A DNA stretch of 64,000 bases from Terribacillus saccharophilus (lineage in GTDB: Bacteria; Bacillota; Bacilli; Bacillales; Amphibacillaceae). The stretch lies in the NCBI RefSeq assembly GCF_002272745.1, contig NZ_NPBD01000001.1, positions 124,001 through 188,000 on the forward strand, given 5' to 3'. Below the pieces are notes generated by a model that saw nothing but the letters and a program-made list of their open reading frames with translations, ran no database searches and was not told where the DNA came from. This document shows, one piece after another, positions 1 to 8,745 of this stretch. The first letter of the stretch is position 1. Every line of letters begins with the position of its first letter. A program made the translations under genes and the position numbers.

Positions 1-1
1 C

Positions 2-208
2 ATTATTGAAGGCAGCTTGAGTGGCATGCGTTTTTACAAGGAACTGGATATCGTGATCGGCCCCGAGGCAGAGACACCGGAGCAAGCGATCATCCGTTTC
101 TACGGAAGCGAGGCAGAGAACTTTGAGATGCTGGCCAGAGAACAAGGCTGGCGCAATTGTTATTGGACTTATGCAGATATTCCAGCCCTGCTGCAGCAGG
201 CAAATTAA
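2..208 (+). CDS. 3' end of an unrecognised gene
   Basis: An open frame enters from the left edge and ends at TAA 206-208, so only the C-terminal ~68 residues are present. A TTG at 17 could initiate, but the frame is open back to base 2 and has no ribosome site before that TTG, so I treat it as a truncated gene. The fragment is acidic and aromatic-rich and ends ...ADIPALLQQAN. I see no motif I can name. A rho-independent terminator follows directly, so this is the last gene of its transcript. Confidence 0.5.
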   Translation: MIEGSLSGMRFYKELDIVIGPEAETPEQAIIRFYGSEAENFEMLAREQGWRNCYWTYADIPALLQQAN

Positions 209-232
209 TCCCAGATAAGTCTGGGATTTTTT
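208..232 (+). terminator. Rho-independent terminator
   Basis: Perfect 8-bp stem ATCCCAGA/TCTGGGAT with a 4-nt loop followed by six T. It overlaps the stop codon of the preceding partial gene. Confidence 0.85.
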
Positions 233-297
233 CATTGGATAAAAAACTCCTGCTTTGTAAAAAATGAAAGTAGTATGTGAAAGGCAGGAGACGACAT

Positions 298-1557
298 ATG
301 GGTGAAAAGAATACATCATCAGGTAACTCACCAAAGGAAATGCGCGGGGCAATTATAGCTTTGGCTTCCATTCCCTTGATAATGACACTTGGGAACAGCA
401 TGCTGCTGCCTGTGCTTCCGTTGATGGAAGAGGAATTAGATATAACGAAACTGCAATCAAGTTTTATCATTACATTCTATTCCATTGTAGCCATCATATT
501 CATTCCGATTGCTGGCTTTCTATCAGATCGATTTGGACGAAAAGCAGTAATTCTGCCTTCACTGGTCATTGCTGGAGCCGGTGGACTGATAGCCGGGATA
601 TTCTCAGTCGGCAGTGAGAGTCCGTATCTTTGGATCCTAATTGGAAGGATTCTTCAAGGGATAGGTGTTGCAGGTGCAGCACCAGTTGTGCTCCCGCTTG
701 TTGGGGATATGTTCGAAAAAGAGGAAGATGTAAGTGCCACACTTGGTCTCGTCGAAACGGCCAATACTTTCGGGAAAGTATTAAGTCCCGTGCTCGGAGC
801 GCTGCTTGCGGGGTTCCTTTGGTATTTGCCGTTTTACGCAATCCCTGTTTTTTGTGCGATTTCCTTCTTATTGGTCCTATTCCTTATCAAAAAGCCTAAA
901 GACGATAAAAAGGGTAATGATTTCAAGACATTTATGAAGAACACGAAGGCAACATTTCATGAACATGGCGGCTGGCTGACAGCTACCTTCCTAATCGGGG
1001 CCATTCTTATGTTTCTTCTTTTCGGCATCCTATTCTACTTGAGTACAGTGTTGGAAGAAAAGTATGGCATGCACGGCATACTGAAGGGAGCAGTTTTAGC
1101 CATACCGCTTGCGGCTTTGTGCCTAGCATCTTATTTGACGGGTAAATGGATAAAAAACAACGGTAAACTCATGAAATGGATCATATTTACAGGAGTAGTT
1201 GTTGCGGGTGTCGTAACTATTGCTCTCTATTTCTCAAAAGGGATTTTCTTTATGATGGCAGTATTTCTTGTTGCTGGTGTAGGAATCGGAGCGGGACTGC
1301 CTTGCTTAGATTCTTTGGTTACAAGTAATATGGAAAAGGATGTCCGCGGGACAGTTACATCATTATTAAGTGCAATGCGTTATGTCGGCGTTGCCGCTGG
1401 ACCGCCTGCAGTTGCCATTTTATTAAAAGTAGATTTTATCTGGCTGATCGTTACATTTGCAGGTGCTGCCTTTATAGCAGCTTTACTCACATTGAAGTTT
1501 GTTAAACCGCCAGATCCGGATGATCAAAAGCATCACCCTGTTCCGCATTTACATTAA
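298..1557 (+). CDS. MFS drug-type exporter (DHA1-like)
   Basis: 419-residue integral membrane protein with about 12 hydrophobic segments. Residues ~73-83 (GFLSDRFGRKA) are the loop 2-3 motif A of the major facilitator superfamily, and the N-terminal half also has the long Gly-rich helix 5 typical of proton-coupled exporters. The overall pattern resembles the drug:H+ antiporter-1 family of Bacillus (Bmr/Blt-like), but the substrate cannot be read from sequence. I chose ATG 298 because AGGCAGGAG lies 7-8 bp upstream; an in-frame GTG at 277 precedes that ribosome site. The C-terminus is soluble and His-rich (HHPVPHLH). The gene appears monocistronic: a terminator precedes it and a separate promoter follows. 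Confidence 0.85.
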   Translation: MGEKNTSSGNSPKEMRGAIIALASIPLIMTLGNSMLLPVLPLMEEELDITKLQSSFIITFYSIVAIIFIPIAGFLSDRFGRKAVILPSLVIAGAGGLIAGIFSVGSESPYLWILIGRILQGIGVAGAAPVVLPLVGDMFEKEEDVSATLGLVETANTFGKVLSPVLGALLAGFLWYLPFYAIPVFCAISFLLVLFLIKKPKDDKKGNDFKTFMKNTKATFHEHGGWLTATFLIGAILMFLLFGILFYLSTVLEEKYGMHGILKGAVLAIPLAALCLASYLTGKWIKNNGKLMKWIIFTGVVVAGVVTIALYFSKGIFFMMAVFLVAGVGIGAGLPCLDSLVTSNMEKDVRGTVTSLLSAMRYVGVAAGPPAVAILLKVDFIWLIVTFAGAAFIAALLTLKFVKPPDPDDQKHHPVPHLH

Positions 1558-1581
1558 TTTAACGAACAAATCAGAAAATTG

Positions 1582-1610
1582 TTGCAAAATTAATGTGAAT
1601 CCAGCATAAT
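1582..1610 (+). promoter_or_regulatory. SigA-type promoter for the IDEAL-domain gene
   Basis: TTGCAA (1582-1587), a 17-bp spacer, then CATAAT (1605-1610). It lies 30 bp before the start codon of the next gene. Confidence 0.6.
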
Positions 1611-1639
1611 GGAAAAAAGGAACCAGGGGGAATCGTTCC

Positions 1640-1879
1640 ATGAAGAAGCATAAAGTTGTCTATCGTCTGCAAAGAACGAAGAGGAAGCGTGCTTATGTTA
1701 CTGCTAAACGGGAGATTTCGTTTGAAGTGAAGCTGGCCACAAGACTTATGCTGGATGAATTTTATTTTACCTGGAACAAGAATAGACTGGAAGCCCAAAT
1801 CAATGAGTGTATTGACCAAAAAGACGCGGAACGATTCAAGGAGTTAAGTGCAGCTTATCGCCACTATACTTTCGAATAA
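1640..1879 (+). CDS. IDEAL-domain small protein
   Basis: 79 residues. The N-terminal third is basic (KKHKVVYRLQRTKRKR). The C-terminal part (LMLDEFYF...LEAQINECIDQKDAERFKELSAAYRHY) fits the IDEAL helical domain of small Firmicutes proteins, in which a LMLDE helix is followed by an I-D-x-A-L-like helix and a D-x-x-x-F-x-x-L segment. IDEAL domains are thought to mediate protein contacts, and no enzymatic residues are visible. AGGGGG stands 10 bp before the ATG. The gene has its own promoter and terminator, so it is expressed alone. The family call rests on pattern recognition by eye. Confidence 0.65.
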   Translation: MKKHKVVYRLQRTKRKRAYVTAKREISFEVKLATRLMLDEFYFTWNKNRLEAQINECIDQKDAERFKELSAAYRHYTFE

Positions 1880-1894
1880 CATAAAATTTTACAG

Positions 1895-1929
1895 GATCTG
1901 TTTTGTCATGGGACAAGGCAGGTCTTTTT
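1895..1929 (+). terminator. Rho-independent terminator
   Basis: Imperfect stem GATCTGTTTTGTC paired with GACAAGGCAGGTC (with G-T pairs), loop ATGG, followed by TTTTT. Confidence 0.7.
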
Positions 1930-1953
1930 ACGTGCGAAAATATTTGATACCTA

Positions 1954-1962
1954 TGCTATAAT
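1954..1962 (+). promoter_or_regulatory. Extended -10 promoter for the VanY-like gene
   Basis: TGCTATAAT matches an extended -10 element (TGnTATAAT) about 40 bp before the start codon. No good -35 is visible at the usual distance, which is common for extended -10 promoters. Confidence 0.5.
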
Positions 1963-2000
1963 ATCCTCAAAACTACATGAACGAAGAGGAGATTTTAGAA

Positions 2001-2843
2001 ATGAAGCGTTTGATGCTGTTTGCTGCGCTTAGCGCTGTGCTAGTTGCAGCTGGATGTCAAAACCAGCAAACAAGCCAGAATCAAGACACAAATGAAAATA
2101 AGACTGTTGATAAGCAGACAGAGAACCAGCAGGCAGAACAGTCGCAGCAAGAAGAAGATACTGCTGCTGAGGAGCAGACAGCTGAGACAAAGCCTGATCA
2201 GCATCAGGACGAAGCGGAAGATGTGGTAGGCTCAATCGAGAAACCCGTGACAGTTGATAATCCGGATAGTATCGAAGTTGTCGTAAACAAAACCAGAAAG
2301 TTTCCGGATGGCTGGCAACCGAAGGACTTAGTCGAGCCAGACGTACCGTTTTACTTCAGTGAGCATCTAGAGAAGCGAAAAATGCGTAAAGAAGCAGCTG
2401 AAGCATTGGAAGATCTGTTCGCCGCTTCCCAGAAGGACGGGATGGAACTGGTAGCTGCAAGCGGGTACCGATCGGAAGAAAGACAAAAAGAGATTTATGA
2501 GAATAACGTAGCGACCCAAGGGCAGGAAGAAACGGATAAAGTATCGTCCAGACCTGGCCGGAGTGAGCATCAAACAGGGCTTGCTATTGATTTGACATCT
2601 GCAGAGATGGCATTAGCGCTGGAGGAAACGTTCATCGATACAGATGAAGGGAAATGGCTGGCGGAACATGCACATGAATATGGTTATATTATTCGATATC
2701 CGGAAGGAAAATCCGATATAACTGGTTACAGCTATGAGCCGTGGCACATCCGCTATGTCGGAAAAGATCTGGCGAAGCAAATATATGAAGAAAATACAAC
2801 ATTGGAAGAACATTTTCAAATGGAGTCTGATCTTAAGAGCTGA
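2001..2843 (+). CDS. VanY-type D-alanyl-D-alanine carboxypeptidase lipoprotein
   Basis: 280 residues. The signal peptide ends in a lipobox (VAAGC, Cys19), predicting lipid anchoring on the outer membrane face. A Gln/Glu-rich flexible linker spans ~20-80, followed by a peptidase M15 (VanY/YodJ) domain at ~110-265. Zinc-site motifs are present: S188-x-H190-x-x-G-x-A-x-D197 and E246-P-W-H249. The family trims the terminal D-Ala from peptidoglycan stem peptides. ATG 2001 is preferred because GAGGAG precedes it and the lipoprotein signal starts there; an upstream ATG at 1977 would add eight charged residues ahead of the signal. The gene is flanked by its own promoter and a hairpin. Confidence 0.88.
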   Translation: MKRLMLFAALSAVLVAAGCQNQQTSQNQDTNENKTVDKQTENQQAEQSQQEEDTAAEEQTAETKPDQHQDEAEDVVGSIEKPVTVDNPDSIEVVVNKTRKFPDGWQPKDLVEPDVPFYFSEHLEKRKMRKEAAEALEDLFAASQKDGMELVAASGYRSEERQKEIYENNVATQGQEETDKVSSRPGRSEHQTGLAIDLTSAEMALALEETFIDTDEGKWLAEHAHEYGYIIRYPEGKSDITGYSYEPWHIRYVGKDLAKQIYEENTTLEEHFQMESDLKS

Positions 2844-2847
2844 AAAA

Positions 2848-2882
2848 GAGCCACTGTCCTAATGGGCAGTGGCTCCAATTTA
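2848..2882 (+). terminator. Probable rho-independent terminator
   Basis: 12-bp stem GAGCCACTGTCC/GGGCAGTGGCTC with loop TAAT and a weak AT-rich tail (CAATTTA). Confidence 0.6.
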
Positions 2883-3163
2883 TGTGATGGGAGGTCACAT
2901 ATAGAATTAGCGGCATAACTGGTATAGTATGCCAAAGCTTACTTGTTCAGATGTGCTTATAGATGCTGCACGAAATAAATTGATTGATTATTAACTCAAC
3001 TCCGATTCTAACATATTGTAAACAGGAAAGGTAGCGAAATTATTAAATTTTTTCAAAAGTGAAAAGATGGCCAACCTTCCGAAGATGATAGCCGCAAAAT
3101 AGAAGATTATTTGTTACAATAAAGATGCCTTATCAAATGAAGATTTTGGAGAGGGGAAGTAAA
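2883..3163. other. Intergenic region before citG, no gene seen
   Basis: About 280 bases without a convincing ORF. They contain short inverted repeats (GGCATA...TATGCC near 2910-2935) and an AT-rich stretch with TACAAT near 3114. No riboswitch fold or clear -35/-10 pair was recognised. Confidence 0.4.
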
Positions 3164-4549
3164 ATGGAATTTCGTATGGAAAAAGATACAATTGGGGAAA
3201 TTCAGGTACCTGCAGACAAGTTTTGGGGAGCGCAAACTCAGCGCAGCAGAGAGAATTTTCCGATTGGTTCAGAAAGAATGCCGAAAGAAATTGTATACGC
3301 TTTCGCTTTGCTTAAGAAAAGTGCTGCAAAAGCCAATCATGATTTAGGTTTGCTGGAAAAAGATAAAAGTGATGCTATCGGCTATGCCGCGGATCAAATT
3401 ACAAGCGGTGAGCTGGATGATCATTTTCCGCTAGTTGTCTGGCAGACAGGCAGCGGGACACAATCGAATATGAACGTTAATGAAGTTATTGCTTTTGTCG
3501 GAAACAAGTGGCTTGAGGAACAAGGAAAAGAAGTGCGTTTGCATCCGAATGATGATGTCAACAAGTCTCAAAGCTCAAATGACACTTATCCGACAGCTTT
3601 ACATATAGCTGCTGTTACACAGCTGGAAGATGTGGTATTGCCTGCTTTGAATCAGCTCAAAACAACCCTGAAGGAAAAATCTGATGCGTATCAGGATATC
3701 GTGAAAATAGGTCGGACTCATTTACAGGACGCAACACCACTTACGCTTGGCCAGGAAATTAGTGGCTGGCATCGTATGCTGGAAAAATCGGAACAGATGA
3801 TTAGGACAAGCATTCCCTTTGTCCAGGAACTGGCTATTGGCGGAACAGCAGTCGGAACAGGCTTGAATGCTCATCCTGATTTCTCTGAGAAGGTTTGTCA
3901 GGAACTTTCCGAGGCTACTGGTAAAGAATTCAGTTCAGCAGTGAATAAGTTTCATGCTCTTACAAGTCACGATGAGATCGTGTATGCACACGGTGCGTTG
4001 AAGGGTCTTGCTGCAGATATGATGAAGATCGCCAACGATGTGCGCTGGCTGGCAAGCGGACCACGTTGTGGGATTGGTGAAATTGAGATTCCGGCTAACG
4101 AACCTGGCAGTTCCATTATGCCTGGTAAGGTCAATCCTACTCAGAGTGAAGCAGTTACCATGGTAGCTGTTCAAGTAATGGGCAATGATGCTGCAATTGG
4201 ATTTGCAGCCAGTCAAGGGAATTTCGAGTTGAATGTGTTTAAACCGGTTATTGCTTATAACTTCATTCAATCTGCGCAGCTTTTGGCCGATAGCATGCTG
4301 TCCTTCAATGATCGTTGTGCAGTTGGAATTGAACCGAATCGAGAAAAGATTGCAAAGAATCTTCAGGATTCCTTAATGCTTGTGACAGCTTTAAATCCAC
4401 ATATCGGTTATGAAAATGCTGCGAAGATTGCTAAAACAGCATTTGCGGATAATACAACATTAAAAGAAGCAGCAGTAGCAAGCGGATTACTGACAGAAGA
4501 ACAATTCGATTCTTATATAAAACCTGAAGAAATGACCTATCCGAAGTAA
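3164..4549 (+). CDS. citG: Class II fumarate hydratase
   Basis: 461 residues, the normal length of fumarase C. It interconverts fumarate and L-malate in the TCA cycle in the cytoplasm. Visible signatures are GSGTQSNMN (96-104), the catalytic-histidine region RTHLQDATP (H186) and the mobile loop [10 protein letters not shown] (315-324). ATG 3164 is preferred to the upstream ATG at 3125 because GGAGAGGGG lies just before it and the known N-terminus (MEFRMEKDT...) begins there. It appears to be a single-gene unit upstream of the SASP gene. Confidence 0.95.
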   Translation: MEFRMEKDTIGEIQVPADKFWGAQTQRSRENFPIGSERMPKEIVYAFALLKKSAAKANHDLGLLEKDKSDAIGYAADQITSGELDDHFPLVVWQTGSGTQSNMNVNEVIAFVGNKWLEEQGKEVRLHPNDDVNKSQSSNDTYPTALHIAAVTQLEDVVLPALNQLKTTLKEKSDAYQDIVKIGRTHLQDATPLTLGQEISGWHRMLEKSEQMIRTSIPFVQELAIGGTAVGTGLNAHPDFSEKVCQELSEATGKEFSSAVNKFHALTSHDEIVYAHGALKGLAADMMKIANDVRWLASGPRCGIGEIEIPANEPGSSIMPGKVNPTQSEAVTMVAVQVMGNDAAIGFAASQGNFELNVFKPVIAYNFIQSAQLLADSMLSFNDRCAVGIEPNREKIAKNLQDSLMLVTALNPHIGYENAAKIAKTAFADNTTLKEAAVASGLLTEEQFDSYIKPEEMTYPK

Positions 4550-4585
4550 CTGCCATGTTTCACCAGGAGTTCCAATAAGTAAGCC

Positions 4586-4614
4586 TGATAAAAAGCGCCT
4601 TCCTGACCAAACTA
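4586..4614 (+). promoter_or_regulatory. Possible SigG-like promoter of the SASP gene
   Basis: TGATAA (4586-4591), 16 bp, then CAAACTA (4608-4614) loosely resembles forespore SigG elements, as expected for a SASP gene. The match is imperfect, so this is tentative. Confidence 0.3.
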
Positions 4615-4636
4615 TAGTCATAGGAGGTGAACAAAC

Positions 4637-4831
4637 ATGGCAAACACAAACGATTTGGTAGTACCTGGCGTACAACAAGCAATTGATCAAATGAAATACG
4701 AAATCGCACAAGAATTTGGTGTTTCTCTAGGCGGAAGTGAAACTTCCCGTGCTAACGGTTCTGTTGGTGGAGAAATCACAAAACGTCTTGTAGCTTCTGC
4801 ACAGTCTCAGCTTAGCGGCGGTCAATTCTAA
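4637..4831 (+). CDS. Alpha/beta-type small acid-soluble spore protein
   Basis: 64 residues with the family hallmarks: an N-terminal [14 protein letters not shown] helix; YEIAQEFGV containing the Glu22-Ile23 site cut by the GPR protease during germination; and a C-terminal [16 protein letters not shown] helix. These proteins coat and protect forespore DNA. The ribosome site TAGGAGGTGA is excellent. Bacillus has several near-identical paralogues (sspA-D), so I give no specific symbol. A strong terminator follows, and forespore-specific expression is expected. Confidence 0.95.
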   Translation: MANTNDLVVPGVQQAIDQMKYEIAQEFGVSLGGSETSRANGSVGGEITKRLVASAQSQLSGGQF

Positions 4832-4850
4832 TTTCATATCGATGGCAAGA

Positions 4851-4875
4851 GAGGCACCGATTCGGTGCCTCTTTC
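4851..4875. terminator. Terminator between convergent genes
   Basis: 9-bp stem GAGGCACCG/CGGTGCCTC with a 3-nt loop and a T-rich tail. It lies between the SASP gene and the convergent CdaR-like gene and ends 2 bp before the latter's stop codon. Confidence 0.8.
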
Positions 4876-4876
4876 T

Positions 4877-5758
4877 TTATGGAAGGGAATGGAGCGCTAG
4901 ATAAAGGGCAAAAGCATCCTGGAATTTCCGAATGTCGAGACCAGTTTTCTCTGTTAGTTTCTCCAAACGATAATTCAAGCTATTGCGGTGTATGTACAGC
5001 TTTTTTGCTGTAAGAGTAAGATTTTGATTGCAAGAGAAATACATACGAACTGTACGCAGCAGTTCTTCATCCTTATTCAACCCTTGCAGGATGTGATGCG
5101 CGATGTACTTTCGGTCCGTCTCCGGCAGCAGTATACTGATCAATTGCGGTACAGCATCATGGAAATACAGCACATGCTTGGCTGAATGGGAAGGAACCTG
5201 TCTGTACGCTGTAAGTAGCCATTCATATTGTTCTGATGCGTCTTTTACAGAGTGCAGCCAAGGACTTACAAATAGTCGGAGCGGGACAGATAAATCATAC
5301 ATAAGCATGTCGACAATTTCTTCATATAAGATAGATTCGGCATGACGGCTTTCAACCAGTAAGCCTGTCTGTTTCGTGAACCACAGACATGCAAGCGGAT
5401 GATCGGTCAGACTATCCATTGCTTCCCTGAACACCTCTGGTTTAACATGCCCTTCTATGGTAAAGAAGATGAAGCGGCAGCCGAAATCATATAATGGATT
5501 CTCAGTTAATTCAGCCGTCATTTTTTCACCGTGAAGAAGCTGATCCCAGGCTGTATCTGTACTGCTGCCAGTTGGTGTAGTAATTGGTGAACCAATATGA
5601 TGAAGTAAGGCAAGCTCACGTTCGTTCAGCTGATTGGCGGGTAAACCGATAATCTCGCCATCCTCCAATCGAAACCAATAATGTGTTTTCATATCGAGTC
5701 CATTAAGGCTGTCTGCCGTTTTGATACCCGAAAATAGTTTTTCCAGTTCCTCCAGCAT
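4877..5758 (-). CDS. CdaR/PucR-type transcriptional regulator
   Basis: 293 residues. The C-terminus (LTLTAKKLYIHRNSLNYRLEKLTEKTGLDI) is the PucR-C/HTH_30 helix-turn-helix found in CdaR sugar-diacid regulators and related Bacillus proteins. The N-terminal ~200 residues form an unrecognised sensory region. I chose ATG 5758 because AGGAGA lies just upstream, rather than the longer frame starting at 5827. It is transcribed divergently from yheB across a 92-bp gap, so it may control itself or yheB, although no operator is evident. The ligand is unknown. Confidence 0.75.
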   Translation of the reverse strand: MLEELEKLFSGIKTADSLNGLDMKTHYWFRLEDGEIIGLPANQLNERELALLHHIGSPITTPTGSSTDTAWDQLLHGEKMTAELTENPLYDFGCRFIFFTIEGHVKPEVFREAMDSLTDHPLACLWFTKQTGLLVESRHAESILYEEIVDMLMYDLSVPLRLFVSPWLHSVKDASEQYEWLLTAYRQVPSHSAKHVLYFHDAVPQLISILLPETDRKYIAHHILQGLNKDEELLRTVRMYFSCNQNLTLTAKKLYIHRNSLNYRLEKLTEKTGLDIRKFQDAFALYLALHSLP

Positions 5759-5790
5759 ACGCACTTCTCCTATCCATACAATCTGTTTCT

Positions 5791-5818
5791 TTGTAATTGG
5801 TGTTAATTGTATTATACT
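5791..5818 (+). promoter_or_regulatory. Candidate promoter for yheB
   Basis: TTGTAA, 16 bp, TATACT, ending 32 bp before the yheB start codon in the divergent gap. Confidence 0.5.
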
Positions 5819-5850
5819 AAAACCCAAGTAAACAGAAAGGTCGATACAAC

Positions 5851-6978
5851 ATGAATAGTGGAGATATTTGGTTGATTTTATCCATGGCGCTTATTGGTGC
5901 CTTGATTGGCGGTATCACGAATTACTTGGCGATTAAGATGCTGTTTAAGCCCCATCGTGCTATATATATCGGTAAATGGCGGCTTCCATTTACCCCTGGA
6001 TTAATTCCTAAACGCAGGAGTGACTTGGCACGTTCGCTTGGAAAAACGGTTGTTGATCATTTACTAACGCCAAAAGGCATGCAAGCAAGACTGATTGATG
6101 ATAGCTTTCAGCTTAAGGTTAATACGTGGGCGAAGCGCGAATTGTTTCGATTTCTCCGTTCGGAGCGTACACCTCGGCAGCTGCTGTCTGATTTGAATAT
6201 AACTGTGGCGGCAAATGATCTTCATACAAAGACTGCTTCATTATTACAAACACAGCTGGAAAAACAGGCAGAGAAGGAACTAGGCAGTCTGTTGCCAGAC
6301 GAATTGAAACAAAGGACAGAAGCTGCAGCAGATAGAGCAGCTTCACATATTCAGCAGATGCTTGTAACATATGTGGATAGCTATGATGGACGGCGGAAAA
6401 TACAGGAGCTTGTCCAAAGCTTTCTGCAAGGCAGAGGTTTTCTCGGCAGTATGCTGTCCTCCTTTATGGATCCTAACAGTGCTGTCGATAAAATTCAGCC
6501 TGTAATTAGCGAATCGGTAGGAGCAGAAGGCACCCATCGCTGGCTGCATCAGTTGCTTGCAGATGAGCTGAATAAATTGATGGACAAGAAAGTAGGCCAA
6601 GTGACCGAAACAATCGGAAAAGAAACAATAGACGAAGCTATCCAGCAAGTGGTCAGGAAGTCGATACCATTTGATGAGATGTTAGACACACCGATCCAAG
6701 TGTATATGCAAAACTTACAAGACAATGTAATCGAAGACAAACTGACTCTGTTGGTCGGACGAGTCCTTCAACGTCTTTCTGAACAGGTGCCAGTTATCAT
6801 GGAACAATTGGAGCTTTCCAAGATGGTCGAAAAAGAGGTATCCGGTTTTCCGCTGGAGCGAGTCGAAGAACTGGTCCTGGCAATCTCTAATAAAGAATTC
6901 AAGCTGATCACATACCTCGGATTCCTATTAGGTGGCATCATCGGAATCGTGCAAGGAATTATCGCACTCTTTATCTGA
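5851..6978 (+). CDS. yheB: DUF445 family membrane protein YheB
   Basis: 375 residues. Hydrophobic helices lie at both ends: residues ~8-30, with the DUF445 motif GGITNYLAIKMLF and the following FTPGLIPKRR, and ~355-375 (GFLLGGIIGIVQGIIALFI). A long, mostly helical soluble region sits between them. The family is conserved in spore formers but has no established biochemical role. Position next to yheA matches the B. subtilis yheB-yheA order, which supports the assignment. Ribosome site GAAAGG. Confidence 0.88.
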   Translation: MNSGDIWLILSMALIGALIGGITNYLAIKMLFKPHRAIYIGKWRLPFTPGLIPKRRSDLARSLGKTVVDHLLTPKGMQARLIDDSFQLKVNTWAKRELFRFLRSERTPRQLLSDLNITVAANDLHTKTASLLQTQLEKQAEKELGSLLPDELKQRTEAAADRAASHIQQMLVTYVDSYDGRRKIQELVQSFLQGRGFLGSMLSSFMDPNSAVDKIQPVISESVGAEGTHRWLHQLLADELNKLMDKKVGQVTETIGKETIDEAIQQVVRKSIPFDEMLDTPIQVYMQNLQDNVIEDKLTLLVGRVLQRLSEQVPVIMEQLELSKMVEKEVSGFPLERVEELVLAISNKEFKLITYLGFLLGGIIGIVQGIIALFI

Positions 6979-7050
6979 TGGCTCGAACTATACAGCGCTC
7001 TATCGGTTTGTTATAGTGGAACTTGAGTAAAAATGAGGAGGTACGTACCC

Positions 7051-7401
7051 ATGGCTAATATGTACGATCATGCGTATGACTTAGAAAAAGCAATCCGTGA
7101 AAGTGAAGAATTCAAAGGCTTGAAAGCCGCTTATGATACGGTAATGAACGATCCGTCTTCCAAAGAGATGTTCGAAAACTTCCGTAACATCCAACTTGAA
7201 TTGCAGCAAAAGCAAATGCAAGGACAGGAAATTACAGAAGAAGAAGTACAAAAAGCACAAAGTGTAGTCCAAGTAGTTCAGCAGGACGAACAGATTGCGA
7301 AATTGATGGAACAAGAACAGCGTCTGAACATTGCGATCAATGATATCAGCCGAATCATCACAAAACCTTTGGAAGAGCTTTACGGTCAGCCAGAGGAGTA
7401 A
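7051..7401 (+). CDS. yheA: YheA, YlbF/YmcA-family protein (UPF0342)
   Basis: 116 residues, entirely alpha-helical and Gln/Glu-rich, with the family N-terminus [21 protein letters not shown] and the central [19 protein letters not shown]. Relatives YlbF and YmcA form a complex that affects RNA processing and development; YheA itself has no proven function. ATG 7051 follows GAGGAGGT; the in-frame ATG at 7033 would contain that ribosome site inside the coding region. It lies just after yheB, with a terminator after it. Confidence 0.9.
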   Translation: MANMYDHAYDLEKAIRESEEFKGLKAAYDTVMNDPSSKEMFENFRNIQLELQQKQMQGQEITEEEVQKAQSVVQVVQQDEQIAKLMEQEQRLNIAINDISRIITKPLEELYGQPEE

Positions 7402-7403
7402 GC

Positions 7404-7441
7404 AAAAACCTCTTTGCCATTTGGCAAAGGGGTTTTCTTTT
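7404..7441 (+). terminator. Rho-independent terminator
   Basis: Stem AAAACCTCTTTGCC/GGCAAAGGGGTTTT with a short loop and a T-rich tail after yheA. Confidence 0.85.
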
Positions 7442-7515
7442 GTTTTCAAACCGAACGTGCATTCGTAAAGAGTGCATGCTACTATAGAAGCAAACGACTA
7501 TAGGAAGGAAACATT

Positions 7516-8745
7516 ATGCTGCCTAAACTAACATTCATTCATGCTGCCGATCTTCATCTGGATAGCCAAATGGAAGGGTTGACTGCTGCGTATCCTGCAA
7601 TGAAAAGCCGTTTGCAGGACAGCACCTTTCAATCCTTGAAACAGCTTGTACAGTGTGCAATTACAAATAAAGTGGATTTTGTCTTACTGGCAGGAGATAT
7701 CTTCGATTCCAACAGACAATCTCTTAAAGCACTCGTTGCCTTGCGTGAAGCCTGTGAAGAACTGCAGAAGCACAGTATTGATGTGTATATGCAGTACGGA
7801 AATCACGATTTTACTGGTAAAAAACCAATGATGAAATACCCGGATAATGTACATATTTTTCAATCCGAAAAAGTGGATACCTTCTTCTATGAAAAGAATG
7901 GCGAGCCAGCAGTGGCAATCCATGGCTTTAGTTATACGACTAGACATATTAAATCAAGAAAGGCGCTGGAATACGAATCTAAAGGCGCTGGAATTTACCA
8001 GATAGGCATGCTTCATGGCAGTCTAGGTAAAGGAAGTGCTGCAGATGTTTATGCTCCCTTCAGCGTAGATGAGCTGAAACAAGCTGGTTTTGATTATTGG
8101 GCGCTGGGGCACATTCATAAGCGTGAAGTATTGTCCGAGCAGCCGCCAATTGTCTACTCAGGAAATATCCAGGGCAGACATCGTAAAGAATCCGGAGAAA
8201 AGGGCTGTTATCTGGTGGAATTGGAGGGGCAATCCTGTGCAATGACGTTTCTTCCTCTGCAGGATATACGGTTTGAAACAGTGGACGTGGAAGTCAAAGA
8301 AGGAACAGCATTATATGATATCGAAAAGGCAGTGCTGGAAAGCTGTATTAATTGGGAGGATGCGTTTGGAGAGGCTGTGCTCCACGTAATCTTCCATGGT
8401 CCTGCAAATCTGTTAATGCGATGGAGCCAGGAGGAACGTTTGGAGGAGTTGCTTGAGGTCATCAATGAGCAGCAGCAAAGTCTTGGCAGCCAGCTCATAC
8501 TTGCTGGTTTTACTGTTCAGGCAACTATAGACATGAATGAAGAGCTGTTTCTGGAACGTAATGATTTCACTGCTGCGCTGTACACAACTACCTATTCAGA
8601 GAATGACATGACACATAGTTTGGAGGAGCTGATGGGAAATCGTCAATTCCGTAAAATCAAGCAGTCTTATTCTCAGGAAGAATTACAGGAGATGCTGGAG
8701 GAAGCGAAACAACTGCTGCTCCAAACTTTATTGGAGGTAGAATGA
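7516..8745 (+). CDS. yhaO: YhaO, Mre11/SbcD-like metallophosphoesterase
   Basis: 409 residues. The N-terminal ~250 residues carry the calcineurin-like nuclease motifs in order: HAADLHLDS (D12, H14), LLAGDIFDS, YGNHD, HGS and GHIH. The remainder is the C-terminal cap. The family acts with a Rad50-like ATPase in DNA end processing. The next gene, yhaN, overlaps by 4 bp (ATGA), so the two are translationally coupled and probably form a complex. Ribosome site TAGGAAGGA. Confidence 0.9.
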   Translation: MLPKLTFIHAADLHLDSQMEGLTAAYPAMKSRLQDSTFQSLKQLVQCAITNKVDFVLLAGDIFDSNRQSLKALVALREACEELQKHSIDVYMQYGNHDFTGKKPMMKYPDNVHIFQSEKVDTFFYEKNGEPAVAIHGFSYTTRHIKSRKALEYESKGAGIYQIGMLHGSLGKGSAADVYAPFSVDELKQAGFDYWALGHIHKREVLSEQPPIVYSGNIQGRHRKESGEKGCYLVELEGQSCAMTFLPLQDIRFETVDVEVKEGTALYDIEKAVLESCINWEDAFGEAVLHVIFHGPANLLMRWSQEERLEELLEVINEQQQSLGSQLILAGFTVQATIDMNEELFLERNDFTAALYTTTYSENDMTHSLEELMGNRQFRKIKQSYSQEELQEMLEEAKQLLLQTLLEVE